Assembly: GCA_040954595.2 (NCBI GenBank)
Contig: CM082586.2
Coordinates: 62,001 to 126,000, forward strand
DNA: 64,000 bases
Reading direction: 5' to 3'
DNA from: Balanoglossus misakiensis
Taxonomy: Eukaryota > Hemichordata
Position numbers and translations under genes: made by a program
The notes under the pieces: generated by a model
Told to the model about the DNA's origin: nothing
Seen by the model: only the letters and a program-made list of their open reading frames with translations
Databases searched by the model: none
Shown: positions 23,201 to 35,400 of the stretch, one piece after another
Position numbering within the stretch: the stretch's first letter is position 1
How the letters are laid out: each line of letters begins with the position of its first letter

Positions 23201-23849
23201 TCATGAGTCACGGTGTATCCCACAATTAAACATAACGCGCAGCCCCCCCCCCCTCAGAAAACGCCCAAAAAAACACAGATGATCGCTATAAAATTTGAAA
23301 GCAGGTGTGAATTTTGACATGAGACAACGCGACGCGAACGTACAGGTCCTCGGCAGCCAAGAGAGCAGCGCCCGGCCGCCCGCGTACGTGCAGCCCGTAG
23401 TCTCTAAGAGATGTGCTGGAAAAATGCAGTACATGTATAAACTGCTAACCGACCGACCTGAGCGTTGCGCTCACACAAATACCAAGAAAAACCTCGGAAT
23501 TACGATCCGTAGACAACTAAACCTCTCAGAGGTTACAGAAAAAGTGTTCCCACAAACGTGGAGAAAGGTTCGAACGAAAACATAAGAAAGATAGAGGTAA
23601 AGTACGAATTCAGATCACTAAACTCGAGAGCACGATGCTCACAGTTCAACCGCCATGTCTCGTCTGCTTTTGGATGTCGAGGGGAGTCACCGTACATGCA
23701 ACAAGCCCACGTGATACAAGCTCCGGCCCCAATCGTGGAAAATTTAGTTTCTCCTGCTATGGGATGTCTCAGTCTGAGAATCAGGAAAAATTCGCATTTA
23801 TTGAGATACGAGTCTTGTGTGCGGCGTTGGCCTAGCAATTCCGTGACAA
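17216..23849 (+). repeat. Nested satellite array, copy 1 (5 long, 8 short units)
   Basis: The order is L(partial)-S-S-L-S-L-S-S-S-L-S-S-L(truncated). Short units share the first ~300 bp of long units, then skip about 525 bp: GGTTACAGAAAAAGTG in long units becomes GGTTACAGAAAAATTATC in short ones, joining at an A-run. Each unit contains a poly-C run of about 8-14. Units 20626/22508, 20966/22847 and 21642/23188 share private variants (for example CGCTATAAAATTTGAAAGC in the latter two pairs), showing a recent segmental duplication of about 1.3-1.9 kb. Reading frames across units are not regarded as genes. Confidence 0.85.
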
Positions 23850-24754
23850 TACTCTCAATACTTGACCAGCAATATGCCGACAGTTTGACTATAACGCACG
23901 TCCATTTCAAGAGGATTTGATAACAAAAGATACTAAAATGCAAGCAGGTAAACAACATAGGAAAGAAGCGGTCTGCATTGAAATATCCACTTAATAGTGA
24001 AAAGCTATTTAACAAATCTCATGAATTATTGCATAGAGTATATTTATTTGGAACAATCATCAAGTGCGTCAAATATCCAGACTGATCATCGTTGTCATGG
24101 CAAAAGAAACCGATTAAATCGGTGTGTTGTAACAGATGGTTGTGTTTTTACAGTCAATTTCCGCTTCAATTTTAAAGTTCAATGAATGCAATCTTTTCAT
24201 ATGAAGAACATGCCTGCCTTGTCAAGCGCAATATGTATTAAAGATACGTCATGTGGTGTACATAGATTCACAAATCATCGACTGTTCTATTGTCCGTTGT
24301 TCAAACACGTCAAAATAGCTGTTTGAATCAATAAAATATTCAGTCTCTTTGAGATGCAGCCGTTTGTGGTATGGTTAAGTTGCACACCAACCTCACTTTG
24401 TCCGGTGTACGTTCCTATTCGGCCAAACATTTTGTAAATCTAGACAAAATCGTGTATCCAAAACTTAAAGTAAAAACATGATCGGTGGTGGGTTGATGAA
24501 TACATTATATATATATGCATACATGGATCGGCGTATATGGGAAAATCTCCGTCAACGTGCAGGCATTTCCAGATGAAATCTTATCCACAAACTGCAACGA
24601 ATCTGGACAACTATTAAAACGTGATATGAATTCTAAAACCTGATTAATGTATAACTCTTGTAGCAAAGAAATAATGTGTGTTTTAACCGGAACTGAAGAA
24701 AAGTCGCCACTCCAACACGTAGTAACCTTTGCTGTTTACCCCCAGCGACCAGTA
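23850..24754. other. Intergenic, no gene seen
   Basis: Unique AT-rich DNA between the composite repeat and the LRRC51 stop codon. No exon or conserved reading frame was recognised; an ATATATAT run lies near 24510. Confidence 0.5.
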
Positions 24755-25408
24755 TCAAGTGTTCTTGTCGCGAGGCTTGCGTTTCTTCGTGGTCTTTTTT
24801 ATGACGCCATACAGGTCGTTAATGACTGACGCCGTTTCTCTGTCCGCTTTGGTGATTGTACAGAGATCCAAGGTGCGAATTTGAGGAAGAAATGTCAGTG
24901 CGTAAGCTCGGTATCGCTTCACTTGCTCCATGGGGTTGCCATGCAAAGAAACACTCTTCAAATTGGGCATGCCGGCCAGTTTGTCAATGTCGGATAAGTT
25001 TTCAATTTCGTTGCCGTGCAGATAGAGTATTTTCACATTAGGGTAGGTCAGAATTACGTCATCAATTGTGGATAAGGCGTTGAAGGAGAGATCAATCCAG
25101 TTTAAATCCTCTGGATTAGCGACGAGCTTGTTGATTACGTCTGCAAACCCATTCCAAGTCTCGATATGGTTATTATTCAGTTTCAAAGCTGTCGTGCAGA
25201 ACCGTCCTTCATCGTCCTTCTTTATTTTCTTACCGCCGCACTCACGTGGTTCGATGTCTTTCAGACTTAGAGTGAGGATCTGCCCGGGTGAACTTATGTT
25301 TCTGAAGGATAGGTCCAATGGAGGGGCCGAATAAACAGTTTCTTTGACGTCAAGCGACGCTTCGACCACAGGTTTTCTGTACCTTGTCGGGTGCCGTGCT
25401 GCGATCAT
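24755..25408 (-). CDS. LRRC51: Leucine-rich repeat-containing protein 51, single exon
   Basis: A 217-residue small leucine-rich repeat protein. Recognised from family-typical stretches: PPLDLSFRNI near the N-terminus, LNWIDLSFNALSTID, VKILYLHGNEIENL and SVSLHGNPMEQVKRYRAY, then FLPQIRTLDLCTITKADRET, all matching the vertebrate LRRC51 layout (about 192 residues). It ends in a Lys/Arg-rich tail. ATG at 25406-25408 is the first Met; the upstream in-frame codons contain no Met before a TAG, so a longer start is not supported. Vertebrate LRRC51 is spliced, whereas here the whole domain lies in one exon, suggesting intron loss or a retrocopy. The function is poorly known; an association with ciliated or sensory cells is established only loosely. 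An RFX X-box-like site lies about 965 bp upstream. Confidence 0.9.
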   Translation of the reverse strand: MIAARHPTRYRKPVVEASLDVKETVYSAPPLDLSFRNISSPGQILTLSLKDIEPRECGGKKIKKDDEGRFCTTALKLNNNHIETWNGFADVINKLVANPEDLNWIDLSFNALSTIDDVILTYPNVKILYLHGNEIENLSDIDKLAGMPNLKSVSLHGNPMEQVKRYRAYALTFLPQIRTLDLCTITKADRETASVINDLYGVIKKTTKKRKPRDKNT

Positions 25409-26372
25409 TGCTATGTATTGTGTGTACAACGTCAACTGACCTGTGTCCTAGCCGGGAGATACGCTCCGTTGCTTCGCTTGAACTGTGCTTTTACTTCTAG
25501 CGAAACGCGTATTGCCTCTTTCAACATGAAGCGGATTTGTGTCAATAGAATAAATCCGCTCGCAACGTGTAAAAGGATAGTCCTTATGAAGCGTTGCTAC
25601 AGAAATTGCCCCTAGCACAGTGTGGAGGGACTTTGTCCTGGGATATATATGGCCCACAACTGTTAGGTAAATGTTTCTGTTTTCAAAGTTCCGCTGAGAA
25701 GCTTGAAAGTGTTTATAACACGAAAGTACGATTGACTGACGCTGCAAATGACATGCAATCACCGCAAACACTCATAAAAACGGAACACCTGTCAACGGAG
25801 TTGATCGTAAACGAACAGAAACACGCAGCGAGGACAATGTGATGAATTGCAGGTAAAATTCACTTAACGACTGTCTGTGTTGACGCTGTATACGGTTGTG
25901 TTTTCCAGAATTTCAGGACTGTGGACGAGTACAAAGTATGTCTTGTTAGCAATTGAGTTGAATCACTTTTCGATGGCACCCAGCAACGAATTCAATTATG
26001 TTAGTTTTATAATCCAATGTGCTGTAATGTATTTACATGCTGTGGTTTGTCTTCCTGTAGTTAATATACGTCAATCGCTTTATGCATGTAGCCCCATACC
26101 TCAGAAAATGGTAGTTATCCCGTTGAGACCTTCCTTTCGATGGCTCTCTCCGGGTCAAAACAGTGTCGACTCACTTTGCGGTACTAGGTCGGGCGGAATG
26201 CGGTCGACACAAACTGTACACCGTCCGTCACAGTTGAAGTAAAGTGTGCGTTTCCAGCTTGTATAAGACGAGTGGCTGCACAAGCAACGTGAACCACGGT
26301 GAAAACGCTACGATGCCACGCCTGTAATAGATTGTGGTCGCAAACTGCCGGTAATGGAGCGAATGTTTTAGC

Positions 26373-26387
26373 GTTTCCCGGGGCAAC
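26373..26387. promoter_or_regulatory. X-box-like RFX site upstream of LRRC51
   Basis: GTTTCCCGGGGCAAC: the two half-sites GTTTCC and GGCAAC separated by three bases. It is about 965 bp upstream of the LRRC51 ATG. The spacer is not the preferred AT, so single-site significance is low. Confidence 0.3.
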
Positions 26388-26975
26388 AAGGATACCCAGT
26401 AGTCTATTATAATAAATTAGAACAAGCGTAACTTAACAAACACAACAATGGGAGTTTATGTTTGCAGGTTGATATTTGGTTCCACGACTGGCTATTAATT
26501 TCTCGGTGGATTTTACAGAGCGTCGGATCACGACGTTTCGAATGCGCAGCTGTTATCGAACTTTGCACTCCACACATCGCCATTTATCGCGGCCGGATCA
26601 CGTGGCGCATCTCGCTTATATTTCGACGTTATAATTACACCGGGTAATTAAATCGGGCATAGCAACATGTGGTCACGACTCGTCCTCGAATATCCTGGTC
26701 CATTTTCTTTACTCGTGAAGTTGCAGTTTTCGCCATGTCGTTAGTTTGTTGCCCTTATGGCATGATTTGTGTTGATAAATCCATTAACATTTCTGATATA
26801 ATCAGTTCACCTTTTTTGAAATGTCATCAAGCATACAAAGGCAGGGATTGATAGACTGCAGTCATTAGGCGGCCTTTTAGAAAAAATCGATAAGTTCGGA
26901 GGTCACACGAAGCGAACTGAGATATTACTTCATGGGTCAAATATTACGAGTTATGTTTAGAGTTACTAAAATCAC

Positions 26976-26999
26976 CTAGATTTTGGAGACAAAATCTAG
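26976..26999. other. Perfect 10-bp hairpin with GAGA loop
   Basis: CTAGATTTTG and CAAAATCTAG pair perfectly around GAGA, a GNRA-type tetraloop if transcribed. Function unknown. Confidence 0.45.
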
Positions 27000-29417
27000 C
27001 AGCAATTGCAGTGTAATTGCAGTTGTATTAAATTCAGGGACTATTATAAAGCTCTGTGGTCACTGATATGGATACAGAAAAGCATAGGCTTGATCGTCGC
27101 GATAATGGTATTTCTATTAACTTTAAGAGTTGCGAGAACAGATTTATCACGTTTTGCGAAAGCTTGTTATTATGTGTAGCTGTCCTGTGGAATGTTAAAT
27201 AAAATGCCGTTTTACTTCCTGAGATCCTGGAATGTGAACGTTGATACAGGCGAGTGACAAAGCACAGACTCGTTTAATTTATTTCTCAAGAAAATCAACA
27301 TTACTTTTTAAATTAACAAGTGTGGCGGCATTTTTATCGTGGAATATTAGTATATTACATAGTTTGTTTAGTATCCGGCATAAATTTGTTGACTGTGATC
27401 GCAGTTTTATATTTAAAAAATCTCACCAAACGTTTATCGTGACATCTGACTGAAGTGCTTTTGAAATTAATATTGAAATAGCCACGATCCTCAGTGTCAC
27501 GTGACCGCCATGGTTATTTGCTTATTCACTCTATCGGGAAATAGTGAGTGGCGAATAAAGGGTTGTATTTTAGTGTCTGCTCTTTAACCAGGGGTTCCCC
27601 ATGTTACTTCAGATCTGTGTCTGTGTCTACATGTCCGGAGACACTCTTTGACCACGAGATGTTTTGTAAGTAACATTCATCACTGTAGCCCTGCGATCAC
27701 TACATTGTTCAAGTTTATATCTGTGTATACCGTTCAGCAGATTATTATAAGGCAGTTCCATTCCTAACTCCTTCGACCTGATTAATTTTTCCTCGTTCAA
27801 TGGTAAAAAATATCCAAAGGTATTTCATTTCCTGTTGCAGTATGTCGTAAACTCAGTGTGATGCTGTTGCCATCAATAACCCTTTTCACAAATGAGTGGG
27901 AGATGCGTAGAATCTAGGTCAAACTTTGTTGAGATATATACTTGTAGATTCTAATATTTCATACGATGATCCCTGAGCCGAAGTGCAACGTAAAAAGACC
28001 TAGCAACGGGCCTCGTACATCACCAAAAATAAAAATGATTCAATTTTGGATTTAGTTTTAGTCATGGTCCCTGTGTGGACGGCCGAGTTGGAATAATGGA
28101 TATTTCACTAAGTCTATCAAATGTTTTGGTGGAATATGGGGCAGAAATGAATTCTTAGTATTGATGTGGGTTCATTTTCTTGATTGCAAAATATTAAGAA
28201 TCTGTCAGTGTCTCTAATCCAAATTATTACACTGATTTTGCTCCTGTGACACCAGAGAGCTTTCAAGACCGTGTCAATAACAAGCCATATGCCTGTAGGC
28301 AAATTGGGAACAAAACCTGAAGACAACTGAAACAATCACGTTGAACAATGTAAACTGGGTTGACTTTAAATTGAGCTTCCATCTCACTAACGTTTCAAGC
28401 ACCTTAATTTTACAAAGCTCATTAATTTCGCGGATTGTTGAGAGTAAACAGTCATGTAAGTGTTTGGAAATCAGTAGCACTGATTGCCACAATGCAGTTC
28501 TCACCCCACGCAGCGCGACTAACTATTTGTCAGCGGAGCAGATGAAATGTACATGCTCACAACTTAAAAGAAATCTAAACTTTCACTCACATGACCGTGT
28601 TAGGAGTTGCTTTTCAGTGTGCCACGAAATCATATGATTAACACGACAGCCAATTTGCATGTCTGTCAGATAAAAGCCTAACAAGACTTTTCAGGTCTGG
28701 TGTTAATAGCAACAGATAACAGTTGTTTTATCTGTCATGGTACAGTTACAATTGACCAGTATATGTAGACACTTTATACGTGATTGATTCCATGTGATAG
28801 TACTATGAAATTTTCGTTGGTATGGTGGCAACACGTTAAAAAGTAGATACAGAAGTCAGCTGGCTTAGTTTTTGCGTCCAACAAATGCAAATTTCACAGC
28901 AAATACAGAAACTCTTGACATGAAAACTTAACGCATAAAAAGGGTCCAATAGAAGAAATTATATCCTTTGTACTGAATACATTTACTGACTAACAAGCCA
29001 GGACAGATGTAACGAGTGCCCGAATTGGTTGATAATTACGCAAATCCCTACTAATATCCAATAAGAGACTGTTTTAAGCGAAGCAGTATTATCCAGTTGT
29101 CATTAAAACTTTGGAGCTAAGTTTATTTTGTGTGCCAAGATAGTTTTACTACCCATTATGTCCGTTGAAAAGAACTTAAGACGTCATCGACCATATTATT
29201 TTTCCCAAAGACAATGTGTTCCAAGGTACACAATAGAGCAAGCTGTTTAAATTACGAGCCAGACTGTCGTTTTCTTCATGCAAATTACCATAGGTTTTGA
29301 AAACGGTCTTATTAGGGGTGCGCAAGGCTTCTCACCTTACTTTCAACGTATTCAATAAAGATACTATGTTACAGTAGTCGATCCTGTGATTTTGGAGCGC
29401 AAACTTCAGAATACATC

Positions 29418-32400
29418 ATGGCGGAGGTGTTGACGATGGCGCAACACGGTAAGAACAGATTTTATTTCGCGTTTTGCCAAATTCTTTCGCTTGATTTAAT
29501 CGATTGAGTGATTCTTTGATTTGTGATCTCAGCCAAGGTGTTTTAATTCACTTAAAACAAAGACTTGAAAACGGGATTAAGATTCATCCTATGATACCCG
29601 ATGTACCTGTTAATGCAAGTTACTCTGTGAAAGTCCAAATCAGATTATTTCTATTTCGTCGTTTAAACAAGAGACTAGCCACTTCGTCAGTTAATTCCGA
29701 CTGTCTCATTGTTCCTGTGTGATTGTGAAAAACGCGCTAGTTGTTACAGACGAATGGATCGATTGTATCTATGGTAACTGAGAATATGTGCGTTACATTA
29801 AAGGGCAATAGATGTCGGGACACGAGAAGTCAGTAGAGCCTCGATGTAATTAACTTCCTTTAGGCTTGCTGGTTTTATAAATCAGACAAACATGTGTTGA
29901 TCAAGAAAAAATCGATCGAGTATAATCTATAGTGCTACCTCTCCTGTGATGAATTAATCCACAAACGTATACCACGTTCATCTGTAAACTAGGGATCTTT
30001 GCGAACTTATTTAAAACTAAAAGTGTATAACGGGAAAGGAAAGATTAAACTTCATGTGGAGAGGGGCACATTGTAGCCCGGCCACAACAGCGGAATAAAC
30101 ATGATTAATAAAATTAAACATTGAGGGAAATGTACCGTTAAGTACACATTCATGCATATGTAACCGCTGTATGACTGAACAAAACACTTGAATTTGTCAT
30201 GATTTTAAAAAAGCGTCTGAAAAACATGTGGTGTGTTCCACAGCTTTTGGTAATCCAGACCTGCTTACAGGTGCAATTTGATCATGCTGGCTAGAAGCCA
30301 AGTTGTGTTGTTGTTGTTAAGGTATACTGTGACAAGAGATCAATGTTGTCACCTTTGTGCAGGTTTAAACTCTGTGGAGATACTTTTGATTAACTTTGAC
30401 CGTCAAAGTCAACGCCAACAACTTAAACACGGTGGTAGTTTTTGACTTTAAGTGATGGAGTTTGCAGTAAAGCAGTATCTAGTCATCTAACACATCGGTT
30501 TCATGCGTGTGTTTGTTTTCTCTCCTAATTACGTTTATCTGGAACAGAGTCCCTCAAGAAAGACCGTGGGAAAATCTTCAGTCTGTTTCGATTTGGTTGT
30601 CAACGCAGATTAGTATTTTTTAAAGGAAACACTTGACCAAACTACTTTTAAAATTCCGTAATTACTGTTAAAACCTGACACCTTTTAACCACACAGCTGC
30701 ATTTAGTTTCGAACGGACAGTCGAACAAATGCAGAGTTGAGAAAACATCCTAAATATTTAATGTGAAAGGTACACAAATATGGTGTTTAATTCCGGTGTA
30801 TTTATCGGCGTCCATTTTGCACTACAAGCAGCCATTATTGTTATTATGTGCTGGTACATCGCAAGCTGTGTTATGCGTTGCCTAGGGCTACGAGTGCATT
30901 CAGTGCGTTTACACGTCTCATTCCATACATCATTGCTGTTTTCATGATTAGAAGATATGACGTTTTATATGGATGGGCGACTTACATGTAATGTAACTTT
31001 TTGTATTTCTGTTTCTCTGGCATATCTAGTGTCTATAATTCTACCGGGGGAGCGCAGTAAGCAATTGGTGTATGCATTGTATCGCATCGCCAAGGTTCTA
31101 TATTTGTGTTTCCGTTTAGTGGAAACCTGTTGAACTGAACCCTGAGTGACCTGTACTATGCGGTCTTTGCAGTCTTTTATAAAGTTTACATTGTACGTAG
31201 GCATGGAGTTGTTAAATATTTGATTTCATACGTCATCATAGCACGTGGGATTTTGCGATACGCTGCATGCATTTTGACGGCTAAGCAATTTACGGTTTAC
31301 ACGTTGTTTGTTTTCAACTGATCATATAAATGACTACTGTAGTACAAGACGGTTGTTACCACGCTCGATTAAAGTCATTGTAATAACACGTCAGCTATGC
31401 TGATAGATGTATGTGACAATATTTGTATAGTTTCTAGACTTAACTCCTGCATAATTTGGTGCATTATATATTTTGTTATCATACAGTTGTAGTCATGAAT
31501 GAGACTTAGATGTGTGGAAAGTTTGCTGAAGTTAGAAAGATATCGTTCTTCATGTAATCTTGTACATGGATGTGTAAAGCGAATGTGTAAGGTCAAGAAG
31601 CAAAGCCTATGTCATAATTAAATTAATCGGTAACATTGGAGTTAATGTTATTACAGAAAAACATCAGAAAGATGAAGAAACGTTCTCTCTTAAACATAAA
31701 TGGTACTAAGTAGTCCAAGGTCTATCATTTTTTCAGATTTTTTTACTTTGTGTACATGAATATTTGATGTTGTTTGACTACTCGTTTCAGTCGAATTTGA
31801 CGCCGTACTTCGAAGAGTTGCATCTGAATTAAAACGAAGAGAATGGGCGTATCTGGCCGGTATACTTGGACTTCAGGAATACAATGTGGGAGACATTATC
31901 AAACTCTATCCGGGAAATTTCTCGAGACAGAAATACGAGATGCTGTTGCTGTGGAAACAAATATATGGAGAAAGTGCCAACGTTGAAACTCTTGCTAGTG
32001 CCTTAGACAAGATGGCTGAAGAAATCAAAATGGGTTGTTTCGACACAGAAGAAGAAAAAATCAGAAAATTACAACAACAGAGGTTGGGTAAGCTTAATAA
32101 AGACACCTAAAATAGGCCACGATTCATTTCAAATTCTTTATTTGTCGAAAACTCACACGCAGACAAGATGTTGGAATCCTAAAGAAACATTATGAACTCC
32201 GGGAGGTGGAAACTCACGCAAATTCGTAATTTAATAACGCATTATTGAAATTAGTGTTGCGACCCAGTAACTTACACCGACATTTTCACATACATATTCA
32301 GCACACTTGTCGTTTTACAGTATGGATGAGTGCTCCAAAATGAAAGTGCTAGTACCGTGTACCCTAGCTAGGGTACAAGTGACTCGTGCAGTGTTTTTTT

Positions 32401-35400
32401 TTCTTGTCGCCGCGTTACAGAGCAGGCAAATAGTATCCAATTTCTGTCGTAGGAGTTAAATATATCATCTTGCAATGTGCGCACTCACATATATACACGT
32501 ACACACGCCTGTTCTTTGTGAAAGGGTGTAGACGGATCGATAAAGTAATTGTTTTAACAGTCTTGAATATAGCTATTACTAACAAGTGGTGGAACGCCGT
32601 GTCTGATTCGACAAAGTTTTGAGTGGACGCAGTCAATAAAGGGTATTGGTGCTCTCACTTTTCCAGACTTAGCCTAGGCAACTAATTTTGGATACTTGAT
32701 AGGAATGCTCAAAGCAACTTAATCCCAAATAGTAATTAATCAGTTTAATTTCAATAAGATATGATTCCGAATCAAGATGAGAAGCACCGCCAAATTTACT
32801 TTTATCACATTTACATAGGTTTGATGACCAGTCTGAAACCACGGAGAACTTTACAAGATGTTTGGGATCCGTTGTCTAGTTCTGTGAATGTCAAAGGAAC
32901 TGCCGTCAGAATGCAAATTAGACAACACACGTTCAATAAACGTAAGTAAAATCCAGCGGTCTTTTTACTTATGTGTTGTTGGAGTCTCCTTGCACGCTTT
33001 TCATCATTAAAAACGCTATGAAATAATAGCGACATGCAGCGGACATCAAAAATCAACAACAACCATCTAATACAATATGTTTTTGTTCTGCCAACTTTAT
33101 ATCCCGTTTCAGCTCCAGTGACGTCAGCCTCGCCAAGGAGACCGCGAACCGTCAAACCATTGCGCAGGAGAGTAAATCGGTGGCACCGGGCTATGACTGG
33201 AAAGCCAATGAGAACAGGTTAGACGTAATCTATTTATATGCTAATTTTGTAAGTCTCGCCTGAAAAATCAGCCTTGAGTTTTAAATTACATACAATATTG
33301 CTTCAGGGTCTGGCCTTATAACTTACTGCGATCGTATTCCAATTTCCAATCTAGCGTCGCCGAATTTTTTTAGAATAATGTTACCATCAGATAACCTGGA
33401 AAATAGAATGCAATGAAGATTTGGTCAGATCGCCTTGTAGCTTTAAAAAACCAGCCTGTGTCTTGACTCTTAAATGATTGGTCTTTCTTTCCTTCGGCCT
33501 CTCCATTTACAAGAAATTTACAGAAGGCCATTGTCTGCTGACGTGGTATTAGATTACAGAAGAGGTATTGCGTTCTAGTTGTATTCAGCACAGCCGCATT
33601 GTTTAACTATGCAGTGTTAATTAACCCGACTAAAAATAGAAGTCAGAGCACTTGAGAAAAAAATGACGTTCAGTCCCATTTACATGCACCTGTGTTCTAT
33701 GAATATACACAATGATGTTGACCCCAATTACAAGTGAGTAGAGTTCTTTACGGACAAGGGCAGAATCACTGCAATGAATCTGATTCAAAACGAAAGTTCT
33801 GTCTTAAATATAAATAAAAAGAAATCCTATTCTTTCTGTTTCATTTGAGAGCATTGTTTTCTTTCTGGAAACAACCACGCAGAAATAATATCTCCAATAT
33901 GATTCAGCGTATGATAAGACCATGAGAAAATTTGTAATCTGACTTAGAGGCATCGAGATTCTGATCCCCCGCGGCCTTGCAAAGAATATGGAATAGAATA
34001 GAAGTAAATGGACGGATTGACTTTATTGTGTTTTTGAAAGTTTCTCCTTGAAGCAAAGCTACATTTTGGAACTTGGGAGAAATAACAAATCTTTTTTTCT
34101 GTTCCTGAAGAACCAAAGAATTTGCCAGGTTGTAAAGCGGGTTTAAAGATTTGCCAAATCCGTGACTTCAAGCTGTCATACTTTAGTGTGACAAAATACC
34201 CTGTTAGGAATTAGTGGTGTGTGCTTTGTTGAGACACTTGTAAAGTCACTATTGATCGGTACAGTGTGAAAGGTCAATGACCTCTCATAAAGACTGCAGT
34301 AACAAGATTTCATGTGGAAAATTGATTTGGCCATGAAACTCTAACGAGTATGCTAACCCTTACGTCATATCTGAAGAGTTTAACGTCGAGCGGAACGACA
34401 GTACGAGGATATTTCACTTGGGAACTTGAGAAGGCAACGTCCCAGCGTTAAGTTGCTGCCTAGCACTTGTTGTGTGTTCTTTTGTGGGCAGTTGGTATTT
34501 TACGTATTTATTTGCTATAATCACAGTCTAGTGGCGGTGCCTATCGATCACCATGTTTATAGACGTGAATGCACGTGATATGCACATGTTTTGATGTTAA
34601 CTCATGCTTATCCCGTGTAGGAACTTGAAGGGGATCAATGGTTTAATATCCTAACCAGTACGTGTGGGTGTTTCGGTGTTTTCATCCCAGACACTTTATT
34701 AAGTACAACTTCATGAGCAGAGTTGGGAAATGTTAAATCTGGTAACAGCATGTCCTGTAAACTAATCCAATCAGAAATGAATCTATATAATTATCATGAT
34801 TGTTAGATTATGACATCATAAAAACAGTATCTCTGAAATTCGTCAGTGCCTTATTTTTTTCCAAAATTAGATGCTGACATAATTTTGCCTTTGCCATCAT
34901 AGGTTCCCTAGGAATAACTATCGACGTTGTCAACGCTGTTCCTGCGGAGCCAATCACATTGCGGAGCAGAGACCAACATTTACAAAGAGACCAGGAAACT
35001 GAAGAAAATGAAAGACAACAGTACGTTGACGGAGAGGGCACCTTGGTCGACAAACTACATGCGTCGGCGCATGAGCAGAGCCCGCCAGCCACTGAACCTG
35101 AGAGTGGACTGTGCATTGACGAAATTCAATCAGAAAGCGGTGGACATCCCTCAGAAACAGAATTAGCTAGATCGGGAGACATTCGCAGTGTAGCATGTCA
35201 AACAGATTTCCCGTATGACGACGACGATGAATCGCAATTTACAAATCTTATCAACGATAGGTGTTCAAGTTCGACTTCATTGGCCAGAAGCGTTAGTATT
35301 AAACTCGACGAAAACAAATCGCGACCTGCGAGTTCGTTCAATTATGACAGACATTCTTACTCTGAGACAGATTCCCTCGATCCGTTCTCTCGACTGCTGG

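Larger units (their letters stand above)
16727..23849 (+). mobile_element. Composite repeat, copy 1: head plus nested satellite array
   Basis: Starts at TGCTGAGAGCAAATACTTGAC, which recurs at 62575, and ends where the last long unit breaks off after CCGTGACAA (23849). A head of about 490 bp is followed by tandem units of two lengths: long (about 866 bp, at 17216 partial, 18545, 19758, 21642 and 23188 truncated) and short (about 340 bp, at 17859, 18204, 19411, 20626, 20966, 21305, 22508 and 22847). Head and first partial unit join at the same point in both genomic copies, so they belong to one mobile or duplicated entity. No transposase is visible and the class is unknown. Non-autonomous elements with a satellite core (Helitron-related types in bivalves and flies) are a possible parallel. 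No target-site duplication was found by eye. Confidence 0.75.
25409..29417. other. Intergenic between LRRC51 and the death-domain gene
   Basis: No supported coding exon. It contains an X-box-like site (26373-26387) and a perfect 10-bp hairpin (26976-26999). The stretch should hold the promoters of both divergently arranged genes. Confidence 0.5.

Noticed and set aside
16727-23849. CRISPR array or ribosomal/5S RNA cluster
   Set aside because: Unit lengths of 340-866 bp without short regular spacers, in an animal genome. No 5S, snRNA or rRNA sequence pattern was recognised.
25409-25435. Longer N-terminus for LRRC51
   Set aside because: The extra codons begin with TTG, not ATG, and an in-frame TAG lies a little farther upstream.
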